NCBI GenBank assembly: GCA_002348705.1
Contig: DEAU01000021.1
Coordinates: 1-14,738 of the forward strand
Direction: 5' to 3'
DNA from: Candidatus Neomicrothrix sp. UBA2974
GTDB taxonomy: Bacteria > Actinomycetota > Acidimicrobiia > Acidimicrobiales > MedAcidi-G1
DNA length: 14,738 bases
Shown here piece by piece: positions 7,150 to 13,084 of this stretch (its first letter is position 1; every line of letters begins with the position of its first letter). The translations under genes and the position numbers were made by a program. The notes beneath the pieces are model-generated. The model did not search any database, was not told the DNA's origin, and saw only the letters and a list, made by a program, of their open reading frames with translations.

Positions 7150-7761
7150 ATGGGTATAGAGCGCTTTCAGGACTGGGGTAAACGGGATCTGGTCCCTGCT
7201 GAAGCACCAGTAGTAACGGACGATGCGGCACTGGCGGACCTTCTGGTCTCCGGAGCTCTCGAAGGTGCCGACGATTCAGTGCCCGTTGTTCTCACGGGCG
7301 GTGATTTATGCCGGTCACTCGGCGGTCGCGGGGAAGCTCGTCCGGGCGGCGAGGCTTCGATAGTGGAGATAGATACCGGTAGGGCCCTCGTCGACGGCCG
7401 TATCTACCCGTTTGTTGCTCACGTGATTGCTGGAGCCATGCGGCGACCAGGTACTTGGTGGGTAGCAGCAAACGCCGCCTACAAGGGGCGCTGGAATCTG
7501 GCACCGGCTGCCCATCCTGGCGATAATCTCCTCGATCTGATGTCAGTGGACCTTCGCATCAACGAGATTCCTGCTTCATGGCGTCGACTATTTTCCGGCA
7601 TGCACGTGCCCCATCCGGGCATCTACATCGAAAGATCGCAGACTGCGAGCCGCTCATTTTCGGTTCCCACTCCAATTCGTATCGATGGTCGTGCGCCAAT
7701 TTCGGCCCGCGAGGTTATGGTCCGACTCGATCCGGAAAACACCATCTTGGTGGCCGTGTAG
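7150..7761 (+). CDS. Orphan YegS/diacylglycerol-kinase-like C-terminal lobe protein
   Basis: The 203-residue protein matches by eye the second, beta-sandwich lobe of YegS/DgkB lipid kinases: NAAYKGRWNLAPAAHPGDNLLDLMSVD (about 109-136) corresponds to the '.aP.A.pdDGlLDv' region, and LFSGMHVPHPGIYIERS...VPTPIRIDGRAP (about 147-181) to the 'l..G.H..hp.v......v....DGE' region. The nucleotide-binding N-terminal lobe with GGDGT is absent; only a short TGGDLCRSLGG (49-59) recalls it. The conserved DGE is DGR here, so kinase activity is doubtful. Similar stand-alone proteins are, as far as I recall, found beside helY in related actinobacteria, which would argue against a chance truncation. The ATG follows the helicase stop by one base, so it is the last gene of the tat-helY operon. 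Its role is unknown; lipid or nucleotide binding is possible. Confidence 0.7.
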   Translation: MGIERFQDWGKRDLVPAEAPVVTDDAALADLLVSGALEGADDSVPVVLTGGDLCRSLGGRGEARPGGEASIVEIDTGRALVDGRIYPFVAHVIAGAMRRPGTWWVAANAAYKGRWNLAPAAHPGDNLLDLMSVDLRINEIPASWRRLFSGMHVPHPGIYIERSQTASRSFSVPTPIRIDGRAPISAREVMVRLDPENTILVAV

Positions 7762-7783
7762 ATAGCCATACAGGCGGTCAGGC

Positions 7784-7807
7784 GTTGATTGGAATCAAGC
7801 GATCAAC
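7784..7807 (+). promoter_or_regulatory. inverted repeat upstream of the M20 gene, possible operator
   Basis: GTTGAT at 7784-7789 and ATCAAC at 7802-7807 form an inverted repeat, and inside it TTGAT-TGGA-ATCAA forms a second, overlapping one, giving three half-sites of ATCAA type. It lies 20 bases before the M20 start codon, just upstream of the candidate -10 box, where a repressor or activator could bind. The stems are too short, and there is no T-run, for a good terminator of the helY operon. No regulator is assigned. Confidence 0.3.
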
Positions 7808-7814
7808 TGCTCGC

Positions 7815-7820
7815 TAAGGT
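7815..7820 (+). promoter_or_regulatory. candidate -10 box (TAAGGT) or ribosome site for the M20 gene
   Basis: TAAGGT fits TANNNT and ends six bases before the ATG at 7827, the leaderless spacing. The AAGG within it could instead be a Shine-Dalgarno sequence seven bases from the ATG. The two readings cannot be separated by sequence alone. The same hexamer at the same distance precedes the enoyl-CoA hydratase gene. Confidence 0.4.
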
Positions 7821-7826
7821 CACTAG

Positions 7827-9017
7827 ATGAACCAGAAGACGTCGAAGGACCCCGTAGAAGACGCACGTCGGCATGTCTGCGAGAGAGTCGACGAGTTGGC
7901 GTCGATATTGGTTGAGGCATCGCACTCGATTCACTCGAATCCCGAACTCAATTTCGAAGAACACCATGCTCACGAGTTGTTGACAGGAATCCTCGAGTCG
8001 CAAGGACTTCGCGTAGAAAGAGGGGCGTGCGGCCTGTCGACGGCGTTTCGTTCCGACGTTGGTGAAGAGGGGCCCATCATTGCCGTCCTTTGTGAATATG
8101 ACGCCCTGCCGGTCATTGGTCATGCCTGCGGACACAACATCATTGCAACAGCTGGCATTGGCGCCGGACTTGCGGCTGCTGCTGTCGCCCGAGACCTGGG
8201 TGGCCGAATCCGTATCCTGGGCACTCCGGCCGAAGAGGGCGGTGGAGGCAAGGTAATCATGGCAGAGCGTGGAGCCTTCGAGGATGTGGCGGCCGCCATG
8301 ATGGTCCACCCCGCCGACGCAGACCTGGAGAATATCACCAGCTTGGCTATCCAACAGTGCGAGGTGACATACGAAGGTCATGCGGCCCATGCCGCAGCGG
8401 CACCGGAGCAGGGAAGGAACGCGCTGGACGCCATGGTTCTCGGATATATGAACGTGGCTGCGCTCCGCCAACACATTTCACCGGCTGAACGTATTCATGG
8501 AATATTCCTGGAATCCGGAGACAAGGCCAACATTGTTCCGCGGAGGGCCAAGGCGAACTGGTACGTGCGGTCACCGAGTTCCGCTGGCCTGAGAGACCTC
8601 AAGGCGCGACTGAGCGCATGTCTAGAGGCGGGCGCGACCGCAGCTGGGTGCTCGATGGAGATGACTTGGATTCCCAATGGCTATGCCGAAGTGGTGGACA
8701 ATCGGGTGCTTCTTGACAGGTATGCAGCGAATAGCGAGGAACTCGGTCGGCCCATATTCGCAACGACTGAAAAGCAGGTCGTAGGTAGCACGGATATGGG
8801 AAATATCAGCTACCTGGTTCCGGGCATTCACCCAATGATTAAGACGGCACCCACGGGAACAGCCATCCACACGGAAGACTTCGCAAGATTCGCAGTGTCA
8901 GAAGAAGCCGACCGGGCTGTTCTTGATGGAGCCAAGGCGATGGCCTTGACAGTGGTCGACTGTTGGACCGATGCGACAGTCCTACAAGCAGCAAACGAGG
9001 AATTCGCTGCGTTCTGA
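7827..9017 (+). CDS. M20-family amidohydrolase (AbgB/PM20D2-like)
   Basis: This 396-residue metallohydrolase is likely to cleave an amide bond next to an amino acid (N-acyl amino acid, dipeptide or p-aminobenzoyl-glutamate type). Metal-site motifs of the M20 family are intact: EYDALPVIGHACGHN (90-104, with Cys101 and His103), GTPAEEGGGGK (132-142, with the general-base Glu136/Glu137 pair), MMVHP (158-162, His161) and GTAIHTEDFA (344-353, His348). The lid/dimerisation domain spans about 178-290 and includes YEGHAAHAA. The EYDALP...GHACGHN and AEEGGGGK patterns point to the AbgB/PM20D2 branch rather than ArgE or DapE. No signal peptide is seen, so it is probably cytosolic. The ThyX-like gene begins 14 bases after its stop, so the two are likely co-transcribed. 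The true substrate cannot be read from the sequence. Confidence 0.92.
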   Translation: MNQKTSKDPVEDARRHVCERVDELASILVEASHSIHSNPELNFEEHHAHELLTGILESQGLRVERGACGLSTAFRSDVGEEGPIIAVLCEYDALPVIGHACGHNIIATAGIGAGLAAAAVARDLGGRIRILGTPAEEGGGGKVIMAERGAFEDVAAAMMVHPADADLENITSLAIQQCEVTYEGHAAHAAAAPEQGRNALDAMVLGYMNVAALRQHISPAERIHGIFLESGDKANIVPRRAKANWYVRSPSSAGLRDLKARLSACLEAGATAAGCSMEMTWIPNGYAEVVDNRVLLDRYAANSEELGRPIFATTEKQVVGSTDMGNISYLVPGIHPMIKTAPTGTAIHTEDFARFAVSEEADRAVLDGAKAMALTVVDCWTDATVLQAANEEFAAF

Positions 9018-9031
9018 GGCGTCCGCGCCAC

Positions 9032-10678
9032 GTGAAGTCCGACGTCGTAGTTTCGGACCTTGTGACTACGTACGTTGACGAGAGCTTCACCGACGACGAG
9101 GCCGAGATCCTTCGTCGGTACTTCACGAATCTCGACCAACCTGTATTTGCCCTCGTCAACCTGCCGGAGGTCGTTAAGGGCGCACTATTTGCCCGATATT
9201 CGCGCTCAAGTCTGAGCCTCCGGCGGCTCTTCCTCGAGGAGTTCGTCGGGGAGCTGGATGTATCCGGTGACGAGACGATTGATGCGACGGTGGGACTTCG
9301 TCGGGCCGAGGAGCTCTATGACAAGGTCTTCTTCGAATACGGAGATGACAGTGTCGCTCAACTCGGAGGTGTCCATCTGGCCTGTGAGCAGGCCTCCAAC
9401 GTCTTGACCAAAATTCTCGAGTGGGGTCGCTTGATGGCGTACCTCGAACAATCGACCCGCTACATCGCCTATGACTCGCGTCCAGGCGGACGATACCGCT
9501 ACTACCGGGACCCTGAGATAATGGGATCGGCCCTGGCAGCGAGGTACGTCTCGGATATGGACCGCCTATTCGACGTCTACGCCGAGATGGTCGCTGGCAT
9601 GAAGAAGCACTTCAGAGATCGCTCACCCAAAAACGCGGCTGATTCTGATTTCGTATACCGGCAGGCCATCGCCGCCAAGGCATTGGATGCGGTAAGGGGC
9701 ATCTTGCCCGCTGCTGCTCTCTCCAACGTTGGGATATACGGCACTGGCCAAGCGTATGAGGCATTGCTAATTCGTATGCGCGCCCACCCCCTACCCGAGG
9801 CCCGCAACTATGCGGAACTTATGCTGACTGAACTCCGAAAGGTCATCCCGTCGTTCCTCAAGCGGGTCGACCTGGCCGATCGTGGTGAGCAGATTGGGGC
9901 CTACTCGTCCGATGTTCTAGAACGCTTGGAAGATCTAGCTGAGGAACACTTTCCGGCAGACCGTCCGATGGGTGAGTCACCGCTGGTCGACCTAACCGAC
10001 TTCGACCCCGAGGCAGAAGTGAAGCTTGTAGCAGCTGCGCTATATCCGGTGACAAATCGTTCCGACCGTGAGATCGAATCGTGCGTTCGTTCAATGACAG
10101 TTGACGAACGTTTGGCAGTTCTTCGTGCGTTCGTTGGCTCTAGAGACAACAGGCGTCAGCGCCCCGGCCGTGCACTGGAGCGACCGTCGTATCGCTTCGA
10201 CATCATGTCGGACTATGGCGCCTTTCGGGACATGCAACGACACCGGATGATGACAATCGATTGGCAACGGCTTAGCACCGACCACGGCTACGTCCGTCCG
10301 CCAGAAGTTGAGGAGGCGGCCCTTGGCGCGACATTCGACGCTGCGATGGAACGTTCTAGTGCATTACACGAGTTGATGCGCGAGCCATTTCCGGAACAAG
10401 CGCCATATGCGGTGGCATTGGCCTACCGCGTGCGCTATTTGATGCATATGAACGCACGCGAAGCAATGCATGTCCTCGAGCTGCGATCCACACCCCAAGG
10501 CCATCCGTCTTACCGGCAGGTGGCACAGCAAATGCATCTTGCAATCCGGGACGTGGCTGGTCATCGAGCCATAGCGGAGATGATGCGGTTTGTTGACCAC
10601 TCGGACGAAGCAGAACTAGAGCGCCTGGAATCCGAGAGACGAGCGGAGGCCAAACGAGTAGCGCGGGACGGAACCTGA
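9032..10678 (+). CDS. Tandem ThyX-like protein (FAD-dependent thymidylate synthase family, two domains)
   Basis: The 548-residue protein contains two ThyX-like domains; a single ThyX is about 220-270 residues. ThyX makes dTMP from dUMP with FAD, NADPH and methylenetetrahydrofolate. Domain 1 (about 30-285) contains LEWGRLMAYLEQSTRY (129-144), which keeps the EQSTRY half of the RHRxxSxNxxSxRY signature but has WGR for RHR. Domain 2 (about 330-520) has RHRMMTIDWQRLST (403-416), which keeps RHR but not the second half; it also retains NAREAMHVLELR, like the ThyX 'N.rel.hfl.lR' helix. The C-terminus is charged. The frame is open back to 8963, but that would overlap the M20 gene by 55 bases, so I choose GTG 9032, 14 bases after the M20 stop; the ribosome site is weak, and GTG 9062 is possible. 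Such long proteins are annotated as ThyX in some actinobacteria, but dTMP synthesis by them is unproven here. Confidence 0.87.
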   Translation: MKSDVVVSDLVTTYVDESFTDDEAEILRRYFTNLDQPVFALVNLPEVVKGALFARYSRSSLSLRRLFLEEFVGELDVSGDETIDATVGLRRAEELYDKVFFEYGDDSVAQLGGVHLACEQASNVLTKILEWGRLMAYLEQSTRYIAYDSRPGGRYRYYRDPEIMGSALAARYVSDMDRLFDVYAEMVAGMKKHFRDRSPKNAADSDFVYRQAIAAKALDAVRGILPAAALSNVGIYGTGQAYEALLIRMRAHPLPEARNYAELMLTELRKVIPSFLKRVDLADRGEQIGAYSSDVLERLEDLAEEHFPADRPMGESPLVDLTDFDPEAEVKLVAAALYPVTNRSDREIESCVRSMTVDERLAVLRAFVGSRDNRRQRPGRALERPSYRFDIMSDYGAFRDMQRHRMMTIDWQRLSTDHGYVRPPEVEEAALGATFDAAMERSSALHELMREPFPEQAPYAVALAYRVRYLMHMNAREAMHVLELRSTPQGHPSYRQVAQQMHLAIRDVAGHRAIAEMMRFVDHSDEAELERLESERRAEAKRVARDGT

Positions 10679-10734
10679 CCGTCTGCTAAATATCTTGGGT
10701 CGTGTGGAGTGTCCGATACTGCCTTGAACGTGTC

Positions 10735-10740
10735 TATGAT
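10735..10740 (+). promoter_or_regulatory. candidate -10 box (TATGAT) for the acidic zinc-ribbon gene
   Basis: TATGAT matches TATAAT at five of six positions in the 113-base spacer after the ThyX-like gene. It would give a leader of roughly 45 bases ahead of a strong ribosome site. No good -35 lies at the right spacing. The rest of the spacer shows no terminator hairpin or RNA gene. Confidence 0.3.
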
Positions 10741-10791
10741 CCCGCCGCGACTACTGAAGCGGTCCAGCAATAACGAGGAGGGAGGGAGAGA

Positions 10792-11253
10792 GTGAGCGAC
10801 GAGGCAACAGAAGAGCTTGACGATGAGGAGTTCGAGGAGGTCCTCGCCGAAGATGACCTCGTTCCCGACGAGCTCGCTGACCAAGAGATGGATCCGGAAG
10901 CTTTAGATGAACCGGATCTCGACAGTGACAGCGGCGACGAAGACGAAGACGAAGACGAGGTCGGGGCGCGCCCCGTTGGTGAGACCGCAGAGGAAGACGA
11001 CGAAGACGACGATGAACTTGAAGCTGACCTCGAGGCGATCTTGCGCGACCGAATTGCCGCAGAGGAAGACGACGAAGACGACGAAGACGAAATTCAGGCT
11101 GGTGTCGTGAGCCCAGCCGCCAATACGACAGCCGAGGGCCTAGTTGAGCGGCAGGAATCCGAGATGCACTGTCCGCACTGCTTCCTACTTATTCAAGCGG
11201 AGACAGTTTCGGAGACGGGGGAGTGCGGCCACTGTGGAGGACCAATTTCCTAA
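10792..11253 (+). CDS. Highly acidic protein with C-terminal zinc ribbon
   Basis: This is a 153-residue protein of unknown function. Residues 1-100 are dominated by Asp and Glu, including DEDEDEDE and two EEDDEDD blocks. Between them lies a short helix (about 76-90, LEADLEAILRDRIAA). The C-terminus (127-148) has two zinc knuckles, CPHC (127-130) and CGHC (145-148), of zinc-ribbon type. The layout (acidic body, LEADLEAILRDR helix, C-terminal Cys4 ribbon) resembles the small DUF4193-type actinobacterial proteins, but I cannot confirm membership. A very strong purine-rich ribosome site (GAGGAGGGAGGGAG) precedes the GTG, implying good expression. The protein is cytosolic. It probably heads a three-gene unit with the GNAT gene 31 bases downstream and the Nudix gene after that. 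Confidence 0.8.
   Translation: MSDEATEELDDEEFEEVLAEDDLVPDELADQEMDPEALDEPDLDSDSGDEDEDEDEVGARPVGETAEEDDEDDDELEADLEAILRDRIAAEEDDEDDEDEIQAGVVSPAANTTAEGLVERQESEMHCPHCFLLIQAETVSETGECGHCGGPIS
10985..11084 (+). repeat. in-frame 28-base direct repeat inside the acidic gene
   Basis: The same 28 bases occur at 10985-11012 and 11057-11084, 72 bases apart (24 codons), and encode the two AEEDDEDD blocks. The spacing is a multiple of three. The repeat reflects GAAGAC/GAC codon runs and could arise from slippage or from a 24-codon duplication. Confidence 0.8.
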
Positions 11254-11284
11254 CCGGCCCAGTCCGTGACGACAGGAAGAAACC

Positions 11285-11761
11285 ATGGATGAGACAGCGA
11301 GGCTGGCCGGCGTCGACGACGTTCACGCGCTGCGCCGGCTCGCGGCGGCTTCTCGGGAGGACCTCGCTCCGAAAAGGGGTGGTGATGTCGTTGACCGACT
11401 CGATCCGCACCGTGACGATCCTGGGAGCCGGCTGATTGACGCCCTCAGTCGTTCAGATTCCTCCGTCTATCTGGGAACAATCGATGGAACCGCTGTGGGC
11501 TACGGATTGCTTACCGTAAAGACCGTCTCAGATGGCAGCCTCCACGCCGTGGTCGATGAACTGTTTGTGGAGGAGGACGCTCGTGAGGTCGGTGTCGGGG
11601 AGGCGCTTATTGACGCTCTCATCGGCGACGCTAAATCTCGCGGAGCCCGAGCTATTCAGTCGTTAGCACTCCCCGGAGACCGGGCGACAAAGAACTTCTT
11701 TGAGTCTCAGGGCATGGTGGCAAGGGCCATCGTCGTCCACCGGTGGCTTGATGAGGACTGA
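11285..11761 (+). CDS. GNAT-family N-acetyltransferase
   Basis: This 158-residue protein has a single GNAT fold and should transfer an acetyl group from acetyl-CoA to an amine. Motif A is visible as VDELFVEEDAREVGVGEAL (about 90-108), with the pyrophosphate-binding REVGVGEAL loop. Motif B follows as ATKNFFESQGM (about 133-143), where Phe and Gly of 'ffe..GF/M' are typical. The substrate cannot be predicted; the N-terminal 70 residues that shape specificity are variable. AGGAAG lies five bases before the ATG, so a standard ribosome site is present. The Nudix gene starts 21 bases downstream. It might acetylate a protein or a small molecule; context gives no clear hint. Confidence 0.9.
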   Translation: MDETARLAGVDDVHALRRLAAASREDLAPKRGGDVVDRLDPHRDDPGSRLIDALSRSDSSVYLGTIDGTAVGYGLLTVKTVSDGSLHAVVDELFVEEDAREVGVGEALIDALIGDAKSRGARAIQSLALPGDRATKNFFESQGMVARAIVVHRWLDED

Positions 11762-11776
11762 GCAACCAAGCAATAT
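11748..11776 (+). promoter_or_regulatory. candidate internal promoter for the Nudix gene
   Basis: TTGATG (11748-11753) and CAATAT (11771-11776) are separated by 17 bases, the ideal -35/-10 spacing, and CAATAT ends six bases before the GTG at 11783. No Shine-Dalgarno is present, so a leaderless transcript starting at the Nudix gene is plausible. The -35 overlaps the last codons of the GNAT gene. The -10 match is modest (three of six). Confidence 0.35.
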
Positions 11777-11782
11777 CCAGCT

Positions 11783-12253
11783 GTGAGCATCGGACGGCCA
11801 GAAGTTTGTGTCGGTGCACTGGCGATTGAGGCGGAGGAGATCCTCCTCGTTCGTCGTGCGAACCAACCTGGTCGAGGGCAGTGGGCTCTTCCTGGAGGCC
11901 GCGTTGAGGCAGGAGAGGCGGTAGTAGCCGCTGTAGTTCGTGAATTTGGCGAAGAAACCGGACTCGAGTGTGTCTGCGGCTCGTTAGTTGACTGGGTGGA
12001 GCGCATGGACGCCGAACATCATTTTGTGATTCTCGATTTCTGGGTTGACGTAATCAGTCGGAATCAGCCGAAGGCAGGTACCGACAGTCTTGAAGTCTCG
12101 TGGGTGCCGATCAACGATCTCCTGAACTGGGACTTAGTCGATGGGCTCATGGACTTTCTGACAGAGCACGGAATCGCGGTTGACTCGGCACCTCTAGCAA
12201 CGCTGAAGCCGCTTACGCCATCGCATCTCGACGATGAATTCGACGGCCCATAG
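11783..12253 (+). CDS. Nudix hydrolase
   Basis: The 156-residue protein hydrolyses a nucleoside diphosphate linked to another moiety (dNTP, ADP-ribose or a similar substrate). The Nudix box is complete: Gly39, then Glu45, Arg53-Glu54, Glu57-Glu58, Gly60 and Leu61, fitting Gx5Ex7REUxEExGU. It is preceded by WALPGGR (34-40), and LLVRRANQPGRGQW (21-34) is typical of MutT/ADP-ribose pyrophosphatase-like members. The C-terminal 30 residues are extra and acidic. The GTG at 11783 has no Shine-Dalgarno but has a promoter-like element just upstream. The gene is convergent with the enoyl-CoA hydratase gene, with four bases between the stops and no room for a terminator. The substrate is not predictable. 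Confidence 0.93.
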   Translation: MSIGRPEVCVGALAIEAEEILLVRRANQPGRGQWALPGGRVEAGEAVVAAVVREFGEETGLECVCGSLVDWVERMDAEHHFVILDFWVDVISRNQPKAGTDSLEVSWVPINDLLNWDLVDGLMDFLTEHGIAVDSAPLATLKPLTPSHLDDEFDGP

Positions 12254-12257
12254 TTCC

Positions 12258-13019
12258 CTATTGCCCTTGCCAGCGAGGTGAACGCTTCTCGATGAATGCC
12301 CGCGGGCCCTCCTCGAAGTCTTTGCTACGAAAGACATCTCGGGACGCCTCTTCACTTAGCGCAAAGCCCTCGTCCTCCTGAAGGGGTGGTCCGTTGAGCG
12401 CAACGCGGCGTGAAGCCCGCACTGCTAGCGGAGCATTCGCCTCGATTCGACTAGCAAGGTGTTGCGCCTCATCAAGTGCTCCGCCGGCAGGGGTCAGACA
12501 ATTGACTAATCCATGCTTATGTGCCGTTTTCGCATCGATCGGATCACCGGTCAGAACCATTTCCATAGCAATGTTTCTTGGCAGCACTTTCGGAAGGCGA
12601 AGAAGGCCACCTGCATTGGCCACCAAGGACCGCTTTACTTCAGGTAAGCCGAACAGCGCCTCAGCTCCGGCGACAACAAGGTCACATGAGAGAACAATCT
12701 CACAACCTCCGGCTAAGGCCGCACCTTCGACGACTGCAATCAAGGGCTTCACCCGTTCTCGACGAACAAGACCGGCGAAACCTCCCCGGGTGGTTGAGAA
12801 GTCAGGCTTACCGGATGCAACCTCCTTTAAGTCAGCGCCAGCGCAGAATGTGGGTCCTTTTGCACAAAGCAGGCCAACCCAGATGTCGTCGTCAGCCTCG
12901 AGTCGATCAACCGCGGCCTCAATATCAAGCGCCATCTGGCGGTTTATGGCATTGCGAACTGTCGGCCGATCCAGGGTGATCACGGCCTGGCGACCCAGTA
13001 CCTCGAATTGAACGGCCAT
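12258..13019 (-). CDS. Enoyl-CoA hydratase/isomerase family protein (crotonase fold)
   Basis: This 253-residue protein is of usual crotonase length. Family members act on acyl-CoA thioesters; typical reactions are hydration of trans-2-enoyl-CoA in beta-oxidation or isomerisation. Visible features are the CoA-binding and oxyanion-hole segment FCAGADLKE (58-66), the second oxyanion segment ALAGGCEIVLSCDL (101-114) with Glu107, and LPEVKRSLVANAGG (125-138) with Glu127. Glu107 and Glu127 match the two catalytic glutamates of mitochondrial hydratase (Glu144 and Glu164), so hydratase activity is likely. The oxyanion 'IPGAGG' element reads LVANAGG here, which differs from textbook hydratases. The ATG is preceded by TAAGGT six bases upstream (ribosome site or -10). 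It is transcribed after the basic-linker gene with a 65-base gap. The physiological substrate is unknown. Confidence 0.92.
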   Translation of the reverse strand: MAVQFEVLGRQAVITLDRPTVRNAINRQMALDIEAAVDRLEADDDIWVGLLCAKGPTFCAGADLKEVASGKPDFSTTRGGFAGLVRRERVKPLIAVVEGAALAGGCEIVLSCDLVVAGAEALFGLPEVKRSLVANAGGLLRLPKVLPRNIAMEMVLTGDPIDAKTAHKHGLVNCLTPAGGALDEAQHLASRIEANAPLAVRASRRVALNGPPLQEDEGFALSEEASRDVFRSKDFEEGPRAFIEKRSPRWQGQ

Positions 13020-13025
13020 GACGAG

Positions 13026-13031
13026 ACCTTA
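13026..13031 (-). promoter_or_regulatory. TAAGGT box before the enoyl-CoA hydratase gene
   Basis: On the minus strand TAAGGT ends six bases before the ATG, the same hexamer and distance as at the M20 gene. It fits a leaderless -10 box, but AAGG may equally be a ribosome site with seven-base spacing. The rest of the 65-base spacer to the upstream gene shows no hairpin. Confidence 0.35.
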
Positions 13032-13084
13032 CAGACGACTGTGTGCGCGCTAAACGGATCTCCGAATTAACAAGAGGCTTGTTG

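Noticed and set aside
7803..8474. Minus-strand open frame (223 codons) opposite the M20 gene
   Set aside because: The M20 gene carries all metal-binding motifs in its own frame; the antisense product shows no domain.
8963..9031. Upstream extension of the ThyX-like frame to an ATG inside the M20 gene
   Set aside because: It would overlap the M20 C-terminus by 55 bases with residues unlike any ThyX start; GTG 9032 lies cleanly after the M20 stop.
12394..13011. Long plus-strand open frame (205 codons) opposite the enoyl-CoA hydratase gene
   Set aside because: It is antisense to an intact crotonase with catalytic residues; its Ser/Arg/Pro-rich translation matches nothing and has the look of a GC-biased shadow frame.
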